DNA of 42,893 nucleotides. Source: CAYPKW01 sp964411425 (GTDB lineage Bacteria; Pseudomonadota; Alphaproteobacteria; Dongiales; Dongiaceae). A program made the position numbers and the translations under genes. The stretch is taken from contig CAYPKW010000019.1 of the NCBI GenBank assembly GCA_964411425.1, positions 1 through 42,893 of the forward strand. The letters run 5' to 3'. Shown piece after piece: positions 23,193 to 29,914 of this stretch. Under the pieces are notes generated by a model. That model was not told the origin of the DNA. It did no database searches and saw only the letters and a list, made by a program, of their open reading frames with translations. Positions within the stretch are counted from its first letter, which is position 1. Each line of letters opens with the position of its first letter.

Positions 23193-23602
23193 GCGTCGTG
23201 ATCGACGCCTCGGTCGCGCTCGCCTGGTGCTTCCGGGACGAGGCAACGCCGAGGAGCTTCGCCATGCTCGACCGGGTGAGTCGGGAATCTGCGGTCGTTC
23301 CAGGACACTGGGCGCTCGAGCTCGCCAACATCCTCGCCAACGCCGAGCGAAAACGGCGGATCATCGCCGCCGACATCGCCGAATTCGTCGCCCTAGTGAA
23401 CCGGCTCGACATCCGCGTCGATGGCGCAACGGCCGAGCGGGGCCTGAAGGAAATCCTGACGTTGGCGCGGGGCGAATCGCTGACCAGCTACGACGCGGCC
23501 TACCTCGACCTCGCCATGCGCGAGGGTCTGCCGCTCGCTACCCGCGACCGCGCTCTGGCCCGCGTCGCCCGAGGCGTCGGTGTCGCGGTGATCCGCTCGT
23601 AG
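23189..23602 (+). CDS. vapC: VapC-type PIN domain toxin
   Basis: A 137-residue PIN-domain ribonuclease. The four acidic positions are recognisable: Asp6 in SVVIDASVALAW, Glu in WALELANIL, Asp in SLTSYDAAYLDLA, and Asp in LATRDRAL. All appear intact, so the toxin should be active when free. VapC toxins cleave tRNA or rRNA and stop translation. The gene starts at GTG overlapping the vapB stop (GTGA). It is the only complete type II pair of a recognised class in this hotspot. Confidence 0.9.
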   Translation: MSVVIDASVALAWCFRDEATPRSFAMLDRVSRESAVVPGHWALELANILANAERKRRIIAADIAEFVALVNRLDIRVDGATAERGLKEILTLARGESLTSYDAAYLDLAMREGLPLATRDRALARVARGVGVAVIRS

Positions 23603-23624
23603 CGGGAGCGTGCCCGCGACCCGC

Positions 23625-23972
23625 ATGCACCTGCCCCTTGCCGACCGTCTGGAAGTGCCGAGATCCAAGATCGTCGACTATATGCTGTCGCCGACGCACC
23701 CGCAGGGACGGCACAAGGCGGCGTTCTTCCGCGCGTTCGGTTTTGCGCCGGCGGCGTGGGAGAAGCTGGCATCGGCGTTGCGCCGGCATGCCGGGGAAAA
23801 CGACGTAGCGGCGGAGGAAGACACCCCATTCGGCCGGCGCTATAGTGTCGATGGCGAACTGGCGGGCCTCGACGGTCGTCGTCCACGGCTGCGCACGGTT
23901 TGGTTCGTCGAAAATGGCGACGTCGTCCCGCGTTTCGTGACGGCTTACCCCCTTGGAAGGATAGCGCCATGA
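23625..23972 (+). CDS. DUF6883 domain protein
   Basis: A 115-residue protein beginning MHLPLADRLEVPRSKIVDYM, then LSPTHPQGRHKAAFFRAFGF, and ending with a beta-rich part (GLDGRRPRLRTVWFVENGDV). This matches the DUF6883 pattern LP..DR..V...K..DYLL...HP.GR.KA.FF. A GTG at 23610 would add five residues. The stop overlaps the start of a DUF4926 gene (ATGA). The two families frequently occur side by side and the pair behaves like a two-gene module, possibly toxin-antitoxin, but no activity is established to my knowledge. Confidence 0.75.
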   Translation: MHLPLADRLEVPRSKIVDYMLSPTHPQGRHKAAFFRAFGFAPAAWEKLASALRRHAGENDVAAEEDTPFGRRYSVDGELAGLDGRRPRLRTVWFVENGDVVPRFVTAYPLGRIAP

Positions 23973-24202
23973 TTCACGAACTCGACACGGTCGTTCTGAC
24001 AACCGACCTGCCCGCCCACGGGCTGGCACGGGGCGATGTCGGAACCGTTGTGCTGGTCCATCCCGCCGGCGGTTACGAGGTCGAATTTATCACTCTGGAC
24101 GGCGAGACCGTGGCGGTGGTCTCGCTGGCGGCCGACCGGGTGCGGCCCATCGGCCGGCGCGAGATCGCCCACGCCCGCGCGCTGCCGGCCACGGCGGTCT
24201 GA
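23969..24202 (+). CDS. DUF4926 domain protein
   Basis: A 77-residue, mostly beta-strand protein starting MIHELDTVVLTTDLPAHGLA, followed by RGDVGTVVLVHPAGGYEVEF, the DUF4926 signature. Its ATG overlaps the DUF6883 stop codon. Small size, SH3-like strand pattern and tight coupling suggest it partners the upstream protein. Function is not known; it lies within a toxin-antitoxin hotspot. Confidence 0.82.
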   Translation: MIHELDTVVLTTDLPAHGLARGDVGTVVLVHPAGGYEVEFITLDGETVAVVSLAADRVRPIGRREIAHARALPATAV

Positions 24203-24238
24203 GGCGATACTATTCAGCAGTAACGCTGGAGGCGCACG

Positions 24239-24481
24239 ATGGACTGGCAGGAACGTATTGCTCTCGACCCGGCCATGCTGGCGGGAAAGCCGGTCGTCCG
24301 TGGCACGCGCCTGTCGGTGGAGTTCGTCGTCGGCCTGCTCGCCGAGGGCTGGACCGAGGCCGACATCCTCCGCAACTATCCCGGCCTGGTGCGCGAGGAT
24401 ATCGTCGCCTGCTTGCGATACGCCAGCGAGGTGCTTCAGGCGGAGCGGGTCTATCCGCTGCCGCCGGCCCGAACCGCGTGA
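24239..24481 (+). CDS. DUF433 domain protein (antitoxin-type), second copy
   Basis: An 80-residue DUF433 protein: IALDPAMLAGKPVVRGTRLS, then VEFVVGLLAEGWTEADIL, NYPGLVREDIVACLRYA and a short tail. GGAGG (24228-24232) six bases before ATG 24239 is a good ribosome binding site. It is a different subtype from the copy at 2610. A GTG overlapping the stop opens a 35-residue frame that matches only the C-terminus of a DUF5615 toxin, so this antitoxin also lacks an intact partner. Confidence 0.85.
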   Translation: MDWQERIALDPAMLAGKPVVRGTRLSVEFVVGLLAEGWTEADILRNYPGLVREDIVACLRYASEVLQAERVYPLPPARTA

Positions 24482-24585
24482 GACATGCGGCCATAGCGGA
24501 GGTCCTGACGAGCCGCGACGACTGGGCGGGGCATTTCTCGGTCGTGGAGCCCGGTCGCATCCGCATGCGTCGGTTGACGACATAG
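24478..24585 (+). pseudogene. DUF5615 toxin remnant: start codon fused to the C-terminus
   Basis: The frame opens at GTG 24478, overlapping the DUF433 stop (GTGA). After about 12 codons it reads DDWAGHFSVVEPGRIRMRRL and stops at TAG 24583-24585. The closing motif (G.F.VVE.GR.R.R.L) is the usual end of DUF433-linked DUF5615 toxins, but the N-terminal strand with the catalytic Asp and the whole PIN-like core are absent. The simplest reading is an internal deletion that kept the overlapping start and the tail. It should be inactive as a nuclease. Confidence 0.6.
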
Positions 24586-24839
24586 GAACGAACGCCTACA
24601 ATGGCCTCGGCGAACGTGTCGCCCGCTGTTTGACATTGTGAACCGTTGATCGAACGCCCTGCGGCGCCGGCCCGCTTGGCGAATTCTGTCCTATTTGCGA
24701 CATCGGCCATGTCGCTCGCCCGCTGCGCATGGGGTAGATTGCGCATTTTTCCACCTGCCCCACCTGCCCCGCTGGAGAACGCCCAGCGGGAAATTGCCGC
24801 CGTTCCCCGCCGCCGCGATTCCGTGTATAGAGCCGGGCC
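24586..24839. other. Intergenic region upstream of rnd, no supported gene
   Basis: Some 250 bases between the toxin remnant and rnd. The stretch is somewhat less GC-rich in 24620-24760 and contains TTGACA at 24631-24636 without a convincing -10 box. I saw no ORF with family resemblance, no hairpin terminator and no RNA gene. It presumably holds the rnd promoter. Confidence 0.4.
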
Positions 24840-26021
24840 ATGCCGATCGCCACCAACGCCGAGCTCAGCGCCTTCTGCGCGCGACAGAAAGGCGCCGGGT
24901 TCATCGCCGTCGATACCGAGTTCATGCGCGAGCGCACCTACTGGCCGGTGCTTTGCCTGGTGCAGGTGGCCGGCCCCGACGAGGCCGCGGCGATCGACGC
25001 GCTGGCGCCGGGTATCGACCTCGGGCCCGCGCTCAACCTGCTCTACGATCCGGGCATCCTAAAGGTGTTCCACGCCGCCAGGCAGGACGTCGAGATCTTC
25101 TTCCACCTCGCCGGCCGCGTGCCGGCGCCGCTGTTCGACACCCAGGTCGCCGCCATGGTGTGCGGCTTCGGCGACTCGGTCAGTTACGAGGCGCTGGCCG
25201 CCAAGCTGGCCGGGGCGCGCATCGACAAGCTGTCGCGCTTTACCGACTGGTCGCATCGCCCGCTCAGCGAGCGGCAATTGCACTATGCCCTCTCCGACGT
25301 GACCCACTTGCGCCTCGCCTACGAGAAGCTCCAGCGCCGGCTCGCCACGACCGGGCGGGCCGACTGGGTCAAGGAGGAGATGGCCGTGCTCGCCGACCCG
25401 GCCACCTATCGCCTGGAGCCGCGCGAGGCCTGGCGGCGCTTCAAGCCGCGCAGCGACGACCGGCGCTTCCTCGCCGCGCTGCGCGAGGTGGCGGCCTGGC
25501 GCGAGCGCGAGGCGCAGACCCGCGACCTGCCGCGCGGCCGCGTATTGCGCGACGAGGCGGCGATCGAGATCGCCGGGCACGCGCCGCGCACGTCGGCGGA
25601 CCTGGCGCGCACCCGCGGCCTCGCCCGCGGCATCGCCGAGGGCGCCCAGGGCGGCGCCATCCTCGAGGCGGTGCGCCGCGGCCTCGAGCTGCCGGAGGAC
25701 CAATGCCCCGAGCCGCTCGGCCGCCCGGAACTGCCGCCGGGCAAGGGGCCCCTCGTCGAGCTGCTGCGCGTGCTCCTGAAGGCGAAGTGCGAGGCGGCCG
25801 GCGTGGCGCAGAAGCTGGTGGCCAACGCCGACGACCTGCTGTCGATCGCGGCCGACGACGGGGCGCCGGTCGCGGCGCTCTCCGGCTGGCGCTACGGCGT
25901 GTTCGGCGCCGACGCGATCGGGCTCAAGCATGGACGGCTCGCGCTCACGGCCGGCGACGAAGAGGTGAAGGTCGTGACGCTGGCCGGCGGGCCTGAGCGA
26001 TCCGCACCCGGGGGAGAATGA
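24840..26021 (+). CDS. rnd: Ribonuclease D
   Basis: A 3'-5' exoribonuclease of the DEDDy class acting in tRNA 3' maturation. The 393-residue protein has Exo I with Asp25 and Glu27 in FIAVDTEFMRERTYW, Exo II in FHAARQDVEIFFHLAG, and Exo III with Tyr and Asp in LHYALSDVTHLRLAY. One or two HRDC domains follow (around AWRRFKPR onward and GPLVELLRVLLKAKCE). Length is normal. In many alphaproteobacteria rnd neighbours aspS; here a toxin-antitoxin block separates them. Confidence 0.95.
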   Translation: MPIATNAELSAFCARQKGAGFIAVDTEFMRERTYWPVLCLVQVAGPDEAAAIDALAPGIDLGPALNLLYDPGILKVFHAARQDVEIFFHLAGRVPAPLFDTQVAAMVCGFGDSVSYEALAAKLAGARIDKLSRFTDWSHRPLSERQLHYALSDVTHLRLAYEKLQRRLATTGRADWVKEEMAVLADPATYRLEPREAWRRFKPRSDDRRFLAALREVAAWREREAQTRDLPRGRVLRDEAAIEIAGHAPRTSADLARTRGLARGIAEGAQGGAILEAVRRGLELPEDQCPEPLGRPELPPGKGPLVELLRVLLKAKCEAAGVAQKLVANADDLLSIAADDGAPVAALSGWRYGVFGADAIGLKHGRLALTAGDEEVKVVTLAGGPERSAPGGE

Positions 26022-26025
26022 ACCG

Positions 26026-27042
26026 ATGCCTCGCGGACATGCTCTCGCTCGGGCCGCGGCGCTGGCCGGCCTCTGGGCGCTGGCCGCCGGTGCCTTCGCC
26101 GGCGAGCCGCCGCGCTTCGAGGTGCCGGCGGACTGCGCGATGGGCAGCCAATGCATGGTGCAGAACTACGTCGACCAGGACCCGGGACCGGGGGCCGAGG
26201 ACTTCACCTGCGGGCTGCTCACCTACGACGGCCACAAGGGCGTCGACATCCGGTTGCCGAACACCGCCGCCATGGAGCGCGGCGTGGCGGTGCTGGCCGC
26301 CGCTCCCGGCGTCGTGCTGCGTTTGCGCGACGGCATGCGCGACGTGAGCGTGCGCGAGATCGGCAAGGCCGCCGTCGCCAACCGCGAGGCCGGCAACTCG
26401 GTCATCATCGACCACGGCGGCGGCTGGCACTCGCAGTACGCGCACCTGCGCATGGGTAGCGTCGCGGTCAAAGAGGGCGACAGCGTGACGGCCGGCCAGA
26501 AGATCGGGTTGATAGGGCTGTCGGGCGAGACCGAGTTTCCGCACGTGCATTTCGAGGTGCGTTTCGAGGAGAGGACGGTGGACCCCTATACGGGCCCGTT
26601 GCCGGAGGCGCGCTGCGGCGTCGTCGGGACGCCGCTGTGGAGCGCCGGCGCGGCGGCGGCCATGACCTATCGCCCGAGCGGGCTCCTCGACGCCGGCTTC
26701 GCCCCCGCCAGTCCGACGATGGAAGCGATCGACCGCGGCGACTACGCGGGCGCGACGCTCTCCGCCGACAGCCCGGCGCTCGCCTTCTGGGTCAACGTCA
26801 TGGGCGTGCAGAAGGGCGACCAGCACCGCCTGCGGCTGCTCGCCCCCGATGGCACGGCGGTGGCGGAGACCGCGGGCGCATCTGAGAAGCCGCGGGCGCG
26901 GGAGTTCCGCTTCGTCGGCCGCAAACGCCGCGGCGACGGCTGGGCGCCGGGCATCTATGCCGGCCAATACCGCCTGATCCGCGACGTCGACGGCGAACCC
27001 ACCGTCGTCATCGAGGCGACGCGCGAGGTGGAGTTGCGCTGA
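26026..27042 (+). CDS. M23 family metallopeptidase, periplasmic
   Basis: A 338-residue LytM-type peptidase. A signal peptide occupies about the first 25 residues (AAALAGLWALAAGAFAG). The zinc ligands are present: His70 and Asp74 in GHKGVDIRLP, and His175 in FPHVHFEV (HxH at 173-175). His140 in HSQYAHL completes the active site. M23 enzymes cut peptidoglycan cross-links. A C-terminal beta-rich domain of about 120 residues follows and may bind the wall. GGGGAG nine bases before ATG 26026 supports the start, five bases after the rnd stop. Confidence 0.9.
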   Translation: MPRGHALARAAALAGLWALAAGAFAGEPPRFEVPADCAMGSQCMVQNYVDQDPGPGAEDFTCGLLTYDGHKGVDIRLPNTAAMERGVAVLAAAPGVVLRLRDGMRDVSVREIGKAAVANREAGNSVIIDHGGGWHSQYAHLRMGSVAVKEGDSVTAGQKIGLIGLSGETEFPHVHFEVRFEERTVDPYTGPLPEARCGVVGTPLWSAGAAAAMTYRPSGLLDAGFAPASPTMEAIDRGDYAGATLSADSPALAFWVNVMGVQKGDQHRLRLLAPDGTAVAETAGASEKPRAREFRFVGRKRRGDGWAPGIYAGQYRLIRDVDGEPTVVIEATREVELR

Positions 27043-27045
27043 GTC

Positions 27046-28347
27046 TCAACGCCCGGCAGCCGGCGCAGGCTGGGCGGACGGAGTCTCCTTGGCGACGCGC
27101 CCCGCCGCATCGGCCGAGAACTCGGGCTTGAGCCGGTTGACGAAATACATGTTCATCCGGCCCTTGTTCTTGGCCTCGACCGCCCCGCGGGCCTCGGTCT
27201 CGAACCGCTCCTTCACTCGGTGATAGGTGTTCTCCGAGACGTTGATCCGCCCTGGGACGCCGGCCGCCTCCATGCGCTGGGCGACGTTCACCGCGTCGCC
27301 CCACACGTCGTAGGTGAACTTGCGCTTGCCGACGACGCCGGCCACCACGGGCCCGCTGTTGATGCCGATGCGCAACTCCCAGCTTGCCAGGCGCATCTTT
27401 TCGCGCTGCCGATTGCTCCGGGCCACGAAATCGAGCATCTCGAAGCCCGCCAGGCAGGCATCCGCCGGGTTGGTGCGGTTGGGCTCCGGCAGGCCGCCCA
27501 CGCACATGTACGAATCGCCGATCGTCTTCAGCTTTTCAATGCCGTGCCGCTCGGCGATCTCGTCGAACTTCGAGAAGAACTGGTCGAGTTGCTGCACCAG
27601 CGCCGCCGGCTCGAGGCCCTCGGCGTGTCCGGTGAAGCCGGCGAAATCGGCGAACAGGATGGTGACGGAATCGTAGTACTTCGGCTGCACGCGCGCCGTG
27701 CGTTTCAGCTCGTCGGCGATCGAAGCCGGCAGGATGTCGAGCAAGAGGCGGTCCGACTTGGCCTTCTCCGTCTCGATGGCGGCGCGCGCCTCGCCAAGCT
27801 CGCGCAGGGTCTCCTCCTGCTCGATCAGCTTGCGGCGCAGTTCGAGCTGCGCCACCGCCTGGCGCGCCAGGCGGCGCATCGCCTCCTGCTGCTCGAAGCC
27901 GATCTCGCGGGGCTGGAAATCGATGACGCACAGCGTGCCCAAGGCGTACCCTTCCGGAGTGATCAGCGGCATCCCGCAATAGAAGCGGCAATGCGGCGGC
28001 CCGGTGACCACGGCCACATCCTTGAAGCGGGGGTCCTTGGTGAGGTCGGGGACGCATATGAGATCGCTGCCGCAAATGGCGGTCGCGCAGACGACCGCAT
28101 TGCGCGGCGCTTCCGTGAAGTCCTGCGGCAGGCCGTACTTCGACTTCAGCCAATCGCGCTTTTCGTCGATGATGCCGATGACCGCCACCGGACACTGGCA
28201 GATTTGCGCGGCGAGTTCGGTGATCTCGTCGTACGGCAGCTCGGGCGCCGTATCGAGGATGCGGTAGCGCTCCAGGGCCAAAAGCCGTTCGGCCTCGTTC
28301 GCGGGAACGGATATCGGCACGCCACGATTCTCCCCTGCCGGCGTCAT
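27046..28347 (-). CDS. GAF domain-containing class III adenylate cyclase
   Basis: An N-terminal GAF domain (about residues 20-170: ERYRILDTAPE, AVIGIIDEKRDWLKS, CGMPLITPEGYALGTLCVID) is joined by a coiled-coil helix to a class III cyclase domain. Metal-binding Asp residues are in ILFADFAGFTGHAE and KTIGDSYMCVGG. The purine-selecting positions read Lys (EKLKTIGD) and Asp (YDVWGDAVN), which favours ATP over GTP, so the product is probably cAMP. No membrane segment is seen, so the enzyme is soluble and its GAF domain likely senses a small molecule. ATG 28347 is chosen; GTG 28401 and ATG 28377 are alternatives. Confidence 0.87.
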   Translation of the reverse strand: MTPAGENRGVPISVPANEAERLLALERYRILDTAPELPYDEITELAAQICQCPVAVIGIIDEKRDWLKSKYGLPQDFTEAPRNAVVCATAICGSDLICVPDLTKDPRFKDVAVVTGPPHCRFYCGMPLITPEGYALGTLCVIDFQPREIGFEQQEAMRRLARQAVAQLELRRKLIEQEETLRELGEARAAIETEKAKSDRLLLDILPASIADELKRTARVQPKYYDSVTILFADFAGFTGHAEGLEPAALVQQLDQFFSKFDEIAERHGIEKLKTIGDSYMCVGGLPEPNRTNPADACLAGFEMLDFVARSNRQREKMRLASWELRIGINSGPVVAGVVGKRKFTYDVWGDAVNVAQRMEAAGVPGRINVSENTYHRVKERFETEARGAVEAKNKGRMNMYFVNRLKPEFSADAAGRVAKETPSAQPAPAAGR

Positions 28348-28421
28348 GACGTGGGCCCGTACGCCGCGCCCGACCATAACAGATGTCGCCGCGTCCGTCA
28401 CCGACCAGCGGGGCGGCGTGC

Positions 28422-29912
28422 TCAGCCCTCCTCGACGGCGACCGGGCAGCGCAGCGCGCGGCCGAGCGCCTCGAGGCGGCGTTCGACCGCCTCGCCGAAC
28501 ATGCGCGCCTCGCCCCGGGCGAGGCGAAGCCGCACCCCGCTTTTGTCGTGGACGAGGGCACTCTTCGCCAGCAGCGCCGGCGTCGCTCCGGACAGCGAAT
28601 AGGCGAGCCGCAACGCCAGGCCCAGCACCACCGCCCGCAACTGGCGCGCCTCGTCCAGCATGCCGCGCACGGCCTCGATCTCCGCGTCGTCGCGCGAGCC
28701 GCCGTAGCGCACCGCCACCGCGATGGCGGCGAACACCCGCTCCGGATGGTCGATGCCGGAGACCGGCAGGTGAAGGATGCGGGAGAAGGCGTGCTTGGCG
28801 CGGTAGTCGGGATGGTCGCGCCAGGCGATGTCGCTCAGGCGGCAGATGGCGAGCCGCAGCCGGCGCTGGGCGGCGTCCTCGCCGGCGAACAGCGGTTCGA
28901 TCCAGGCGTCGAGAGCGTCGCCCAGCTCTCCGAATCGATCCTCCGTCCAGTCGGCGCAGGCCGCCAGCAGCGGGTCAGTCTTGCGTTCCCTGGGGCCGAG
29001 CCGGCTGAACACCAAGCCCTCGCGCAAGCCATAGGCCGAGAATTCGATGCGCTCCGGCTTAGCGAGGCGCAGGACCCGCTCCATCAAGAGCGCGGCGAAG
29101 GGCAGCGCGCCCAGGCGCCGGCGCGACACGCCCGGGATCGCGGCGAACGAAGGCTTGCTGAGCCGGCCGACGACCTGCAGGAAGTCCGCCGCGCGGCGCC
29201 GCTCGATGCGGTAGCGATGGATGACGTGCAGCCGGTAGCCGACATGCTCCATGTGGACGCGCGCCAGCGTCCGCCATGCGCCGCCGACCGGATAGAACGC
29301 CGCTCCCTTGGCCTCGGCGAGCCACATCACCCGAGCGAGCTCGCGGTCGATCGCCTGGCGGGCGGCGGCGCGATCGGCAAGCAGTGCCTCGGGCTGGCGC
29401 AAGGGGCCGAGCGGCAGGGTCGCGTGCGCGCCGAGCCGGCCCTTGACGAGGCGCACCAGCTCCAGGCTGCCGCCGCCCAAATCGCCCATCAGCCCGTCGG
29501 CCTCGGGCGTGCCGCAGACGACGCCCAAGGCCGACAGCCGTGCCTCGTCCGCCCCCGACAGCACGCGGACCGGCACGCCGCAGCGCCGCTCGGCCGCGGC
29601 CGCGAAATCCGCGCCGTTCCGTGCCTCGCGCACCGCCGCGGTCGCCACGATGTCGATGCGCCTGGCCTGCATCGCGCTCGCCAGACGGGCAAACCGCGCC
29701 AGATTGTCGAGCGCGGGCTCGACGGCGCTCTCGTTGAGCAGGCCGCTGTCGCCTAGGCCGCGGCCGAGGCCGCACATGACCTTCTCGTTGAATACGGGCA
29801 CCGGCGAGCGCGAGGCGCGGTCGAAGACGACGAGACGGATCGAGTTGGAGCCGATGTCGACCACCGCCACCCGACCGCGCGCAGCGGACTTGCGGGAGGC
29901 TGCGGCCGGCAA
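28422..29912 (-). CDS. ppx: Exopolyphosphatase (Ppx/GppA family)
   Basis: Releases phosphate from polyphosphate ends, or hydrolyses pppGpp. The actin-like ATPase fold shows VAVVDIGSNSIRLVVFD, ATAAVREARNGADF, the catalytic Glu in SGADEARLSALG, and LMGDLGGGSLELV. A C-terminal HD-like domain follows. There is no in-frame ATG at the expected place. TTG 29912 has GAAGG seven bases upstream and lies just after the ppk stop, giving 496 residues; GTG 29870 is the alternative. The frame is open much further upstream only because it runs out of frame through ppk. Confidence 0.92.
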   Translation of the reverse strand: MPAAASRKSAARGRVAVVDIGSNSIRLVVFDRASRSPVPVFNEKVMCGLGRGLGDSGLLNESAVEPALDNLARFARLASAMQARRIDIVATAAVREARNGADFAAAAERRCGVPVRVLSGADEARLSALGVVCGTPEADGLMGDLGGGSLELVRLVKGRLGAHATLPLGPLRQPEALLADRAAARQAIDRELARVMWLAEAKGAAFYPVGGAWRTLARVHMEHVGYRLHVIHRYRIERRRAADFLQVVGRLSKPSFAAIPGVSRRRLGALPFAALLMERVLRLAKPERIEFSAYGLREGLVFSRLGPRERKTDPLLAACADWTEDRFGELGDALDAWIEPLFAGEDAAQRRLRLAICRLSDIAWRDHPDYRAKHAFSRILHLPVSGIDHPERVFAAIAVAVRYGGSRDDAEIEAVRGMLDEARQLRAVVLGLALRLAYSLSGATPALLAKSALVHDKSGVRLRLARGEARMFGEAVERRLEALGRALRCPVAVEEG

Positions 29913-29914
29913 GA

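Noticed and set aside
24620..24660. TTGACA-containing stretch considered as a strong sigma-70 promoter for rnd
   Set aside because: No matching -10 hexamer at 16-18 bases, and the site is about 200 bases from the rnd start.
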